Source: Methanocorpusculum sp. (GTDB taxonomy: Archaea; Halobacteriota; Methanomicrobia; Methanomicrobiales; Methanocorpusculaceae). Taken from it: a DNA stretch of 37,356 nt. How positions within the stretch are numbered: the first letter of the stretch is position 1; every line of letters begins with the position of its first letter. Shown piece after piece: positions 18,661 through 27,555 of this stretch. The stretch covers positions 1 to 37,356 of the forward strand of contig DALTYD010000006.1 of NCBI GenBank assembly GCA_029986255.1, given 5' to 3'. The position numbers and the translations under genes are program-made. The notes below the pieces were generated by a model. The model made no database searches, was not told the DNA's origin, and worked only from the letters and a program-made list of their open reading frames with translations.

Positions 18661-19365
18661 TTAAATTGGGAATGTGACGTTTTTTTCACCTACGATTGTT
18701 CCATCAAACGCACCTTCAAGAAGTGCCCGACTGATTATTGAGGGATCACGTCCATCAATGACAACCAATGGGATACCTGATCTTTCTATGATCTTTGCTG
18801 CGATCGGATCGATGACCATATTACTCCCAGCATAAAGTTTTTCCTTTAAAATTAATTCAATAAGATCTTGCGGACTGAGCGTCCTATATTTGATAGCTGC
18901 AGGATCCTTTTTCGGATCGGTTGAGTAGATCCCATCAATGGCTGTTATATTTATCATCATTGATGCACCAATTTCCTCCGCTAGACACGCGGCAACTGCA
19001 TCAGTTGTCTGACCAGGTGTAACCCCTCCCATCACTACAATCTTCCCGGTTTGAGCAAATGTTTTCACGTCTAAATATGATTCCGCTACTCGGGGATATG
19101 CATATTCGTCAAGGGCTGCAATCAATAACCTAGCATTAATATGAGTAATCAGAATTCCGAACTCATCTGATGACGCTTCATCTAATCCTATATCTCGGCA
19201 TACATTAATATATCGGCGGGCTTCTCCTCCACCACCGACCACTGCAAATATCTGATGTCCAGCTTTGACCAGAGTTTTTAGAGTCTCTGCCCACTCCTTT
19301 AGTTGATGTGTGTCAAGTGTTGGTACAAGAATCGATCCTCCAACTGAGATTACAACCCGCGTCAT
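18661..19365 (-). CDS. pyrH: UMP kinase (uridylate kinase), archaeal type
   Basis: Phosphorylates UMP to UDP with ATP in pyrimidine nucleotide synthesis; amino-acid-kinase fold. Seen: RVVISVGGSILVP at the N-terminus, AVVGGGGEARRYI, the UMP-binding region GGVTPGQTTDAVAA, INITAIDGIYSTDPKKDP (nucleotide site) and MVIDPIAAKIIERSGIPLVVIDGRDP. 234 residues, normal for archaeal UMP kinases. I chose ATG 19365 because AAGGT lies about five bases upstream and the protein then begins MTRVVISVGGS; a start at 19437 would add 24 residues of low-complexity upstream sequence. Confidence 0.95.
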   Translation of the reverse strand: MTRVVISVGGSILVPTLDTHQLKEWAETLKTLVKAGHQIFAVVGGGGEARRYINVCRDIGLDEASSDEFGILITHINARLLIAALDEYAYPRVAESYLDVKTFAQTGKIVVMGGVTPGQTTDAVAACLAEEIGASMMINITAIDGIYSTDPKKDPAAIKYRTLSPQDLIELILKEKLYAGSNMVIDPIAAKIIERSGIPLVVIDGRDPSIISRALLEGAFDGTIVGEKNVTFPI

Positions 19366-19466
19366 AAAATACCTTATATATTTTTTCGGTCTTTGCATAT
19401 ATGTTCTATTAACGAGGACTATAGTAATGGTCTCCAATCCCTTCTGTGGTGTTCAATATTTACTGG

Positions 19467-19682
19467 ATGGATCGGTTCATGTTTTCAGCTCTGGTATTGT
19501 TCGTTATGGGAGCGATCGCTGGGCATTTCATATGCAGTTTGGACATCCGTCTCAATCGTATTTGTTCAATCAATGCTGAACTCTTTGATATGAGTAATCA
19601 TAACCTCATAACATTTGAAACATCTACCAGTGTTTCAAATATTCCCTTGAAAATTCTAATGATTACACTTCGTATAGATTGA
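19467..19682 (+). CDS. Possible small membrane protein, unrecognised
   Basis: A 71-codon frame from ATG 19467, divergent from pyrH. It begins MDRFMFSALVLFVMGAIAGH, a credible single transmembrane segment after a short N-terminus, then about 45 polar residues rich in Ser, Asn and Ile. I know no family. There is no clear ribosome-binding site, and the frame can extend to GTG 19446. The hydrophobic, Gly/Ala-containing segment is less like AT-rich noise than other frames in the gap, but the call is weak and it may be a remnant. Confidence 0.3.
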   Translation: MDRFMFSALVLFVMGAIAGHFICSLDIRLNRICSINAELFDMSNHNLITFETSTSVSNIPLKILMITLRID

Positions 19683-20516
19683 AGAGATAGATCTTGATTA
19701 TCTTTGATGATTATTAGTGGTGAGGTTGCATGCAGTTCTATTGTTGTTGCTGTATCTATCCGTGAATGTAGCTCTCATTCTTAGTATATATCGGAATCCT
19801 CTCTGAATCCACTTGTTTTAATTAGTCTGTCAATTGATTTCATTCCTTACATCATTTCTCAATTTTAAAGGTTTTAAGAAATTTTTTCTTATTCTCTGAT
19901 AAATTCCGCTTTCAAATGGAAATATAAAAAAGTGCACAACGATAAGTGAATAATAATTCCGTACATCTTCCTTTACTAAGCTCGTTGATTTTTTTTCTCT
20001 CTCTTTTTGGAGAAAATACGAAACAAATGAGAGAGTGAATGAAAATTGTGGCGTTTGGATAATCTATGGTTTGACATTGTTTTTATCGAGTTGAAGGAAC
20101 ATGATATAGTACAGATGAGTATCAATATACTTATCTGTAGTAAGTAATGTAATTTGATCTGTTGATGAGATAACTGAGTATGGAAGGAACGTAAGCACAG
20201 ATGTCCTCATCCGAAAAAAATTAGAATTTTCACCGATTTCTCCATGACTGTGTAAACTGCTGCTTGGTGGCGTTTTTTAATTTGATTTTCTTATTCTTTC
20301 AGATAAAGATTAACTTTTATGAGGATATCAAATCTATAATTTAGTGATTTTGCTTGAAATATGAGGTACAAAGATTTTTTATTTTTTTGTTTTGTGAAAC
20401 ATCATTCTGTTTTTGTCTATTGATTTTTCGTGGTGAATCTTTAGTAATTATAGATTTTGCTATTTTAACTCTTGGGAAACCTATCTACCCAATATGTCTC
20501 TTTCTGTATTAGTTAG
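19683..20516. other. AT-rich gap, nothing recognised
   Basis: No frame with family resemblance, no tRNA, no clear repeat. Together with the doubtful small ORF to its left this makes about 1.15 kb without a confident gene. Confidence 0.5.
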
Positions 20517-21341
20517 TCATACACAAAATGATACCCCATATATCTTTTCTGGAATGGCCGAGTGTACTCGCCACATATCCTCATGAGTAACTGCTCCCTC
20601 TTGGAGCAGTTTTTGCATTCTGCGTGGAACCGAACGTGGTCCATTTACCGCTCCTGGTCGAGAGCAATCATCCATGTAATCGCTTTCCAAGGTAAATTCA
20701 CGTTTATCTTGAAACCATGTGGTAAGGAATGATTCGCGCACTGTGATGGATGGATGAAGTGGTGTATCACATGTAGCAAAATGCTTGACAATATGAGCTG
20801 GGTTCGTACCGACTTTTTTTGCCATTTCGATAATGTCCGCACATGCTCCACTTTCAGAATGAATCTGCAATGCACAGTCTAGTTCTCCTGCCAAGGTAAG
20901 AGCATGGGAGAGCACGCGGTTGGATGCCTCCCATATCTCTGGTTCTACTGGATAATGTGGACGGCCGGACTTAAGACCGATGGCATGTCCTTCAGAAACG
21001 TATTCTGCAGCCACTTCCAGCGCGCCACACATGAGTGCTTCTGCTTCTCTAAGACTCATGCGGTCACAGAGTTTTCCGATTTCTGCTGGATGCACACCGC
21101 AGATTGGATAACAGATACAACCTTTGGAAAGAATTGTTTTTGTTGTTTTGAGGAGTTCATCAAATATTTTTCGGAAATCTTTTGGTTGTTTTGGAAATAT
21201 ATCATAGGACCAGGAGGGAAGAGACACGAGGATGATATGGGTACCTCCTGAACGCATAAATTCTTTGATCACTGTTGGGCCTACACCCGTTCGTTGATTA
21301 ATGTGGAAGTGATCATCGAGAATGGGGAATGCTGCCTGCAT
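20517..21341 (-). CDS. TatD-like metal-dependent hydrolase
   Basis: A 274-residue TIM-barrel hydrolase of the archaeal TatD-related group. Metal ligands are visible: LDDHFHI at the N-terminus, a Glu/Gly region GHAIGLKSGRPHY, LQIHSESG, IVKHFATCD, and ESDYMDD near the C-terminus, plus PICGVHPAE. Family members are often nucleases, but no substrate can be inferred. I use ATG 21341, one base after the mptD stop, rather than an overlapping TTG at 21350. Last gene of the mcm-mptD-tatD operon. Confidence 0.85.
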   Translation of the reverse strand: MQAAFPILDDHFHINQRTGVGPTVIKEFMRSGGTHIILVSLPSWSYDIFPKQPKDFRKIFDELLKTTKTILSKGCICYPICGVHPAEIGKLCDRMSLREAEALMCGALEVAAEYVSEGHAIGLKSGRPHYPVEPEIWEASNRVLSHALTLAGELDCALQIHSESGACADIIEMAKKVGTNPAHIVKHFATCDTPLHPSITVRESFLTTWFQDKREFTLESDYMDDCSRPGAVNGPRSVPRRMQKLLQEGAVTHEDMWRVHSAIPEKIYGVSFCV

Positions 21342-21342
21342 C

Positions 21343-21666
21343 TTACTCAATTATCTTCATTAACGGATATCCATTTTCAAACTTCAGTTGGGCGCGGCAG
21401 GTTGCATCCCCAAACGTTGTTTCAATCACGACATTATACATTGCACCAGTTAGTTCGGAGTATCCAAATGGGTTTTCACTCATGAGAGATCGATCGAGAT
21501 GTACTTTAACATGTGTTACATATGGTTGAAGTAAGATTGCGCTTTCAATAGCTGCTTCGATTTTATCTGCGGTTGATCTGCTTATAGGCGTCCCCACGAA
21601 TTGATGGTAGAGTGCTCCTAGTTTTATCGCTGCTTCAAATACTGCATTTTCTTTGTTGGTTGCCAT
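21343..21666 (-). CDS. mptD: MptD, archaeal dihydroneopterin aldolase
   Basis: A 107-residue protein of the archaeal dihydroneopterin aldolase family, which splits 7,8-dihydroneopterin into 6-hydroxymethyl-7,8-dihydropterin and glycolaldehyde in tetrahydromethanopterin synthesis. The family signature FEAAIKLGALYHQFVGTPIS (about residues 10-29) is clear, and the length is right. ATG 21666 is chosen: GAGGA overlaps the mcm stop codon and lies nine bases upstream. A TTG at 21681 overlapping the mcm stop would bury that site. The position between mcm and the TatD gene suggests one transcript and translational coupling. Confidence 0.85.
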   Translation of the reverse strand: MATNKENAVFEAAIKLGALYHQFVGTPISRSTADKIEAAIESAILLQPYVTHVKVHLDRSLMSENPFGYSELTGAMYNVVIETTFGDATCRAQLKFENGYPLMKIIE

Positions 21667-21677
21667 AGATTTTTTCC

Positions 21678-23810
21678 TCAAAGTAGTTTTACGGTATCGT
21701 TTCTTGGTGTGATAATGTCCCCTGCTCGTTTCATTTTGTCCAGAAGTTTTTCGACTTCGTCTTTGTTGTAATGATGCTGATTTACCATGACGTCAATTAC
21801 TTTGTCTAGTTTTGCATTTCCTCCACCTTCAGAAAGAACTTTTATAGTCTCACGAAGAATACGTGTCATATCACGGCTGGATTTACTGATGCCTGTTGCA
21901 ACCTTGTCGATGTCTATCTGGCCAGTTGCAGGATCATAGGCCACTTGCCGAAGGCAGGTGTCAACAATTTTGACCACTCTATTTGCATCCTCGGTGTCAA
22001 TCTCATTTGCGAGTCTGACCCGTGCACTCGCTTCGGCGAGACGGACAAGTGCCTCCAATTGACGGGCGGTGACTGGTACTGGTTTGTCGGAATCGATTGC
22101 AACCCCTCGCAGGTTCTGATAATACTGTACAAGAATCTCTTTTGCTTCATCGGTAAGCATTGGAAAACAGTTCCGTTTTGCGTAGGCGAGGTATTTACGA
22201 AGGAGCACAGCATCTATCTCAGGCATAACTGGGCCAAGTTCACGTTTGAAATATTCATCATCAGCTCCAGGGATTGGATGTTTTTTGTGGTGCATGATCT
22301 TTTCACCGGCCATGTGGGATTTTAAAATGTGGTTTGCAATGTTGAGATCGCGAACAGCATCTGGTTTATCTTTCATGATGAAGATAAGGTCAAACCTGGA
22401 GAGGAGAGATGGAGGCATATTGATTTGTTCAGAAATATTGGTGAATTCATCAAATCTTCCTAATTTCGGATTGGCTGCTCCGAGTAGGGAGCAACGGGTT
22501 CTAAGCATTGCATTGATGCCTGCTTTGGCAACTGAGATAGATTGTTGTTCCATTGCTTCGTGGAGTGATGATCGATCATCTCTTTGCATCTTGTCCATTT
22601 CATCGACGGCGGCAATTCCTTTGTCAGCAAGAACAAGAACTCCTGCTTCAAGTGTCCATCGTCCGTCTCCGAGATCATCTTTGACGGCGGCTGCAGTGAG
22701 ACCTGCAGAAGAAGTAGATTTTCCGGAGGTATAAATACCCCGGGGTGCGAGTTTGATTACATAACGCAAGAGCTGGGATTTTGCAATCCCTGGATCGCCC
22801 ACTAGGAGGACATGGATATCCCCACGGAGATTGCTACCATCGGGCATTTCTTTGGCAATGCCACCAAACATCTGGAGAGCAATTGCTTCTTTGACTTCAT
22901 CATTTCCATAGATGGTTGGTGCAATGGATCTTGCAATTTTTCCATAGATAGCTGGATCCGTTGCCATTTCTTTGATGATTTTTTCGTCCTCTTCGTTTAT
23001 GTTGACCTCTTCAAACTCTTTTATGGATATTTCAATAGAGTTGCATTCTACAAAGAGATCAAAGACGGTACTTTTTTGATTGCCGTTAATCCGTTGGACA
23101 CTCCGGAGAATACCATTGATAATGACGCGATCTCCAGGAGAGACGATACCGCAGAGATCATCAACTACATCAATGTCGATGTTCTGAGGTTGTTCTCCGC
23201 CTCGCAGTCCTTCAGGAGTTTCCTGAATGCGGAGTTTCTGTGAATCGATAAAGATAGACTTGTTCTGGACGAGTTCTAGTTTTTTCTGGGGACATTCCGC
23301 GTTCCCACAGACATCGGGTTCGGAGTAGGTTCCATAATCTTGGGATTTATAAGTAAAGTGTCCTGCAGCACAACGAAATGCACCAATAACGAGTCGTGGT
23401 CTGACTTCAGTTACACGGCGAATAATGCCATCAACACTGATGAATTTGTTGATGTGTTCGGCCCGAATGTCTCGAATTTGAGTTTTTCTTGGGAGATGAA
23501 TGAATCGAATGTTGATGCCTGCAATGATATCTTCTGAGGTGTCATTTCCTTCCCGATCTTTGTGATTGATGAGATGAGATGTGCGAATGGCATCCCGAAT
23601 GTCATCAAGTGTTTTTCCGGGATGCTTTAGGAGCTCGTCGGCAAGAATTGTTCCTATTTTTCCGTATCCCTCAAGAACGTCGTATCCAATAATAAGAGAT
23701 TTGGTGTACGGATATTCTCGAGAGAGTCTGTTAAGTTCAGTTTTGTATTTCTTTTTCAAAAATTCTGCCCATTCTTCCGAATGATCAATGACCTCCAGTT
23801 TGATTGTCAT
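21678..23810 (-). CDS. mcm: MCM replicative DNA helicase
   Basis: The 3'-5' ring helicase of the archaeal replisome. 710 residues. N-terminal domain with a zinc-binding set (Cys147, His151, Cys168, Cys173). AAA+ core with Walker A GDPGIAKSQ (338-346), Walker B AVDEMDKM (401-408), sensor region SLLGAANPKLGRFDE (441-455) and arginine finger LSRFD (470-474). A C-terminal winged-helix region follows (about 640-710). No intein interrupts the motifs, unlike some archaeal mcm genes. Start ATG 23810 has a strong GGAGGAGA (23813-23820) just upstream. First gene of a compact operon with mptD and a TatD-like hydrolase. Confidence 0.97.
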   Translation of the reverse strand: MTIKLEVIDHSEEWAEFLKKKYKTELNRLSREYPYTKSLIIGYDVLEGYGKIGTILADELLKHPGKTLDDIRDAIRTSHLINHKDREGNDTSEDIIAGINIRFIHLPRKTQIRDIRAEHINKFISVDGIIRRVTEVRPRLVIGAFRCAAGHFTYKSQDYGTYSEPDVCGNAECPQKKLELVQNKSIFIDSQKLRIQETPEGLRGGEQPQNIDIDVVDDLCGIVSPGDRVIINGILRSVQRINGNQKSTVFDLFVECNSIEISIKEFEEVNINEEDEKIIKEMATDPAIYGKIARSIAPTIYGNDEVKEAIALQMFGGIAKEMPDGSNLRGDIHVLLVGDPGIAKSQLLRYVIKLAPRGIYTSGKSTSSAGLTAAAVKDDLGDGRWTLEAGVLVLADKGIAAVDEMDKMQRDDRSSLHEAMEQQSISVAKAGINAMLRTRCSLLGAANPKLGRFDEFTNISEQINMPPSLLSRFDLIFIMKDKPDAVRDLNIANHILKSHMAGEKIMHHKKHPIPGADDEYFKRELGPVMPEIDAVLLRKYLAYAKRNCFPMLTDEAKEILVQYYQNLRGVAIDSDKPVPVTARQLEALVRLAEASARVRLANEIDTEDANRVVKIVDTCLRQVAYDPATGQIDIDKVATGISKSSRDMTRILRETIKVLSEGGGNAKLDKVIDVMVNQHHYNKDEVEKLLDKMKRAGDIITPRNDTVKLL

Positions 23811-23812
23811 TC

Positions 23813-23820
23813 TCTCCTCC
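23813..23820 (-). promoter_or_regulatory. Strong ribosome-binding site of mcm
   Basis: GGAGGAGA on the minus strand, ending two bases before ATG 23810. It is one of the strongest such sites in the window, while many other genes here have none. Confidence 0.6.
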
Positions 23821-24342
23821 TTTTATCTAGGTGTTCTGATGCGTTAGAGATTAAGGGTTTGAATTATCTGAATTCTACTACGTGTATTTTGAATGTGTCA
23901 GATTGACCTCTCTACTCACTTGAACTATTTTTGTGAGATTGGATCATGGACATTGTGAGTGTAAACAAGCATATCATCCTAATCTGTGATAGGTGATTGT
24001 CTGAGATATTATAAGAATTTTTTATATTATGTTCATTTGGATATCAGAGACCTATCTTTTCTATTTTTATATTGCATTCATGATGCATTTTTCACTAGTA
24101 TGCTCTCGGCATCTCAAATGCAGAGTATAAATGGATCTTGTTGACGTTTCATTTTAAGATGTGATATTGGATTGAAAACTTAATCGACACCCAGTAAAAT
24201 CCCTTTTGTGAATTCACAACTCATATATTGCATCTGTCTTCTTTCAGGTTCCATTATTTAGTCCGTTTTCTCTCTCAGCTTGAGCGTTCCTTGGAACAGA
24301 AAAATGGATACGAGAGTTACAAAAATAAGAGATCAACTCTTA
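23821..24342. other. Gap upstream of mcm
   Basis: Contains the mcm promoter. No gene or structured RNA could be supported; frames are short on both strands. Confidence 0.5.
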
Positions 24343-24600
24343 TCACGATAGAATATTCCCTATGTTTGCATAGCCCTCTCCATGTTTCTCAGCGCAACCA
24401 ACTATTGTTGCCCTTGAAACGTCTATCTCTTTACATACCCGTTCTCTCTGACAGAATGCTAGAGCTGGTGAACGGTGCGAAATGCCATTTATTACAAAGT
24501 ACCTGGAATGCATACAGAACCTGCATCTCTCTGGTGTTACTATCTTCCCATCCGTACATCGTAGGATGCCATTAGAAACCAGAATTTCATCCATTATCAT
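24343..24600 (-). CDS. Small cysteine-rich protein, unrecognised
   Basis: An 85-codon frame (ATG 24600, alternative ATG 24594) with spaced cysteines: CTDGKIVTPERCRFC early on, then FCQRERVC and VGC, a pattern suited to a metal-binding mini-domain. Its start overlaps the end of the broken YkgJ-type gene (ATGATAATGGATGA), as expected for coupled genes. I do not recognise the family. No ribosome-binding site is visible, and since its upstream partner is dead it may itself be a relic. The plus-strand frame across this stretch is a shadow. Confidence 0.45.
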   Translation of the reverse strand: MIMDEILVSNGILRCTDGKIVTPERCRFCMHSRYFVINGISHRSPALAFCQRERVCKEIDVSRATIVGCAEKHGEGYANIGNILS

Positions 24601-25070
24601 AGAACAGAATCAAATATTCCAGATTGCAGAGGTGCGTGGAGATTTCCTCAAGTGATTTATTTGTTAATATCAAGATGTGTTCCCTCCAGATTTCTTTAAG
24701 TACTTCATTCTTTGTTTTGAGGAGAGGCTCCAGGTTCCGTTTTGTGAGACTGACTTCCTTTCCATTTTTATCTCTGCGGACTAAACAGTAGTGATAGTCC
24801 TTGCAGTTGAATGGTCGTTTTGGATGGATAGTGCAGACATATTTCTTATCCTGTCGTTTGTAAATGAAGGAGCAGAAAACTTTATTTTTTTCCTGAATGG
24901 AACGATTTTGGAGTTATAACAATGCATCCTCTTTTTCCTACCATTTCATTTTTTATAAAAATTGTAATTAAATATTTGTAAATCCATTCGCACAATTTTC
25001 CTCGTCTCCAAGACAGTACTGACCACACTGCATGCACTCAAATGTGCTTATGATTTACTTCTAATATCAT
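24588..25070 (-). pseudogene. Broken YkgJ-type cysteine-cluster (zinc/iron-binding) protein gene
   Basis: Read in pieces on the minus strand. ATG 25070 starts MILEVNHKHI and stops. In another frame, from 25042, FECMQCGQYCLGDEENC gives the N-terminal Cys cluster and then stops. After three further in-frame stops the same frame resumes near 24890 with KVFCSFIYKRQDKKYVCTIH and the typical PKRPFNCKDYHYC, running to a stop at 24588-24590. This Cys-cluster, RP..C..Y.C order is the hallmark of the YkgJ/CxxCxxxxCC family. One cysteine of the usual CC pair is Tyr, and frameshift plus stop codons make an intact product impossible. The better preserved C-terminal half suggests a fairly recent loss. Confidence 0.7.
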
Positions 25071-25308
25071 TTACATCTCGATATTATTAAAATAGCTTTG
25101 TTATTGTAAGTTTTTTTTCTGTGAAGTTTCTTCAGAAACAGAGGTTATAGGAATTTGAATCTCAATAAATGATAAATACAAAGTTTTTCTGGTTGAAGGC
25201 ATATCTATTTTCTGTTCTAGGCATTCTTTGATACCAGCGAATGATTTTGTCAATTATTTTGTCAATTTTTCTGCATATGCGCCACTTTTTCCTCTTTTCT
25301 ACTTCTTA

Positions 25309-25316
25309 AGAAAAAC
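25309..25316 (-). terminator. Probable U-tract terminator of RNase P RNA
   Basis: On the minus strand the RNA gene is followed within about 10-15 bases by TTTTTCTT, a U-tract of the sort that ends archaeal transcripts. Confidence 0.4.
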
Positions 25317-25325
25317 AGTCATGCA

Positions 25326-25651
25326 AAACGTGAGTCGGAGTAATAAGCCTCCTCCTGTTCGTTGCGGCATTCGGCTTAGCGTCGCACCTGGATCATGGCG
25401 TTCAGGCGCCGCACGTAGATCCTGTTTCGACTTGCACCCGCAGAGATTCGCCGTTCCATCGTTCCCTTCGCCTCAGCGCTCGACGGGTTAGGTACCGTCT
25501 CATTGCTCCACGAAGGACGTGTCGTTTCTGTTCCAGAGCTATGGCTCTCGCCATCCATGTTTGCACACGGCTGCGTTACCTGAATGGTGGGAGGACTTTC
25601 CTCAGCAATCCCAAAATGATCACCGTCGACCGCATGCTCCCTCTCACGTCT
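25326..25651 (-). ncRNA. rnpB: RNase P RNA (archaeal type A)
   Basis: The catalytic RNA that trims tRNA 5' leaders. It stands out as a GC-rich island in AT-rich DNA. On the minus strand, conserved region I reads GAGGAAAGTCC (25593-25603) and conserved region V reads ACAGGAGGAGGCTTAT (25343-25358), the pair that builds helix P4. Between them lies GGGTGCAAGTCG..., typical of the specificity-domain side. The ends pair: ACGTGAG (25643-25649) with CTCACGT (25328-25334) forms helix P1 of seven base pairs, giving a length near 326 nt, right for archaea. Open reading frames here are spurious. Ends are set by P1 and could shift a few bases. Confidence 0.93.
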
Positions 25652-26051
25652 CTTTTATATTACGTTCTGCGAGTTTATCAAGATGATGACATAATCTCAT
25701 TACTTCTCCTCGTATATTAAAAATACAATGAAAAATTCTCTAACTTCTCCAAAAAAGTATTTGGTATTGTTTGTGTATATGTTTTTCTCACTCAGTTATT
25801 TTCGATACTCTCTCCGGATATAACTGTTATTACACATGTTAGGGTGTTGGTTAACTCCATTATGAAACGAAGGAAGCATGTGGTGAGATATTTCTCTGTC
25901 TCCTTTGGATAGAGGACAATTGCTGTGGTTCTGTGTGTCCAAAAATTTCTGTAAAATATTGATTGTTCTTGTTGGGTAGTCCTCTGTTAGATCAGTATCA
26001 TGATTAATCCATCTAATTTTTGTTTATTTCGTCCTCCTCTAGCTAATCCTC
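25652..26051. other. Gap between divergent rnpB and tgtA
   Basis: Holds the promoters of both genes (AATATAAAAG lies just upstream of rnpB on the minus strand, rather close to the expected 5' end). No gene recognised. Confidence 0.5.
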
Positions 26052-26062
26052 ATATTTAATAT
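26052..26062 (+). promoter_or_regulatory. Probable box A of tgtA-arcS
   Basis: ATATTTAATAT fits the archaeal TATA consensus. Transcription would start about 26082, giving a leader near 28 bases before the tgtA ATG. Confidence 0.45.
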
Positions 26063-26109
26063 CCACCCCGATAAACATGTAACATCTTTCTGCATGGAGA
26101 TTAGCGGGA

Positions 26110-27555
26110 ATGGGAATATATTTTGAAGTCATCCACAAAGATATTGCAGGTCGCGTTGGCAAACTCAAAGTTGGTGAGAAAACTATTCGAACGCCAGCTT
26201 TGCTACCAGTTGTTAATCCTCACATGCAGATCATTACTCCGGCTGAGATGAAAAAGATGGGCGTGGAAGGCATCATTACCAATGCTTATATTTTCTCCAA
26301 AAGTGAGGAATTTCGACATCAAGTCCTAGATCGTGGCCTGCACAATGTCCTTGACTTCGACGGGTTTATTATGACTGACTCCGGTTCCTTCCAGATGTCC
26401 GTATATGGGAGCGTGGATATCTCCAATGAGCAGACCATCTCGTTCCAGCGTGACATCGGCTCCAACTTATGGGTTCCATTGGATATTCCAACGCACCCAG
26501 ATACACCTCGCAAGGAGGTCATTGCCCAGATGAATATTACCATGGAGCGTTTGCAGGCTGCAAAAGATATATTTGGCAAAGATGCCCCGATAGCTGGTCC
26601 AGTCCAGGGGTCTACCTTTAAAGATTTGCGGAAGCTTGCAGGCCATATGGTTTCTGAGCTAGGATTTATTTATTGCCCAATTGGTGCAGTTGTTCCCCTC
26701 ATGGAATCATATCGCTATCGCGAACTAGTTGACGTCATCCTTGCTGCAAAGAGGGGTCTTAATCCAGGTGCCTGTGTTCATCTTTTTGGTGCGGGCCATC
26801 CATCCATGTTTGCCCTTGCCGTTTCTCTCGGTTGCGATGTCTTTGATTCCGCAGCCTATGCCCTCTATGCTAAAGAAGGACGCTATCTCACTCAGTCAGG
26901 TACTCTCAAGCTTGATGAAATGAGCGAGCTTCCATGTGCCTGCCCCATTTGTCGATCCTATACTGCCGTTGAGCTTCGTCAATCTCCTGAACGCCAGAAA
27001 CTACTTTCCTTTCACAATCTCTCTATTACCATGGCAGAGATATCACGTGTCCGCGCAGCGGTTCAAGAGGGAACACTCTGGGAATTGGTAGATGAGCGAT
27101 GTCGGGCGCACCCACGATTACTGGATGGTTATCATCGGCTGCTGGAATGTTCCGGTGAACTTGAACACCTCGACCGTGCAACTAAGCGTCGATTTTTCTA
27201 TAGAGGTGCTGAATCGTGTTATCGTACAGAAGTGCGAACGTATCATGAGAGAATCCCTCGCGTGAAACTCTCTGCAGTGTCTCTGATTGATGCAGGGGGT
27301 CCAATTCCGAAAAAATTCACTGAAATCATCGGATTTAAACCACCATTTGGTCCAGTACCATCAGAACTTTCTGAAACCTTCCCAGTTGGTTCCTGTGAAA
27401 TACCATCATGGGACAAGAAGATGGTCTCATTTGGTATTAAAGGACTTATGGCGCTTCTCGCTACCAACCCCGATACCAAAGTTACAATTTCCACAACTGA
27501 AATGTGGGCACCAATGTTCCGGAATGCCTTTCCTGAATGTGAGGTTATAACATGA
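26110..27555 (+). CDS. tgtA: Archaeosine tRNA-guanine transglycosylase (ArcTGT)
   Basis: Exchanges guanine-15 in the tRNA D-loop for preQ0, the first tRNA-level step to archaeosine. 481 residues. The catalytic domain has Asp90 in MTDSGSFQ and Asp246 in FDSAAYALYA, both expected at the active site; the zinc site is Cys276, Cys278, Cys281 (CACPIC) and His302. A second domain follows (about 340-481). No PUA domain is present at its C-terminus; the partner gene carries one. ATG 26110 gives the standard start. Its stop overlaps the arcS start (ATGA, 27552-27555), so the two are coupled. Confidence 0.95.
   Translation: MGIYFEVIHKDIAGRVGKLKVGEKTIRTPALLPVVNPHMQIITPAEMKKMGVEGIITNAYIFSKSEEFRHQVLDRGLHNVLDFDGFIMTDSGSFQMSVYGSVDISNEQTISFQRDIGSNLWVPLDIPTHPDTPRKEVIAQMNITMERLQAAKDIFGKDAPIAGPVQGSTFKDLRKLAGHMVSELGFIYCPIGAVVPLMESYRYRELVDVILAAKRGLNPGACVHLFGAGHPSMFALAVSLGCDVFDSAAYALYAKEGRYLTQSGTLKLDEMSELPCACPICRSYTAVELRQSPERQKLLSFHNLSITMAEISRVRAAVQEGTLWELVDERCRAHPRLLDGYHRLLECSGELEHLDRATKRRFFYRGAESCYRTEVRTYHERIPRVKLSAVSLIDAGGPIPKKFTEIIGFKPPFGPVPSELSETFPVGSCEIPSWDKKMVSFGIKGLMALLATNPDTKVTISTTEMWAPMFRNAFPECEVIT

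Noticed and set aside
22246..22734. A 162-codon plus-strand frame opposite mcm
   Set aside because: Shadow of the conserved AAA+ core of mcm; Ser/Ala/Arg-rich noise.
21678..23810. Possible intein in mcm, as in some archaea
   Set aside because: Walker A, Walker B and arginine-finger regions are continuous at normal spacing.
25228..25558. ORFs of 87 codons (plus) and 60 codons (minus) in the GC-rich island
   Set aside because: The stretch is RNase P RNA; the frames exist only because the island is GC-rich and has few stops.
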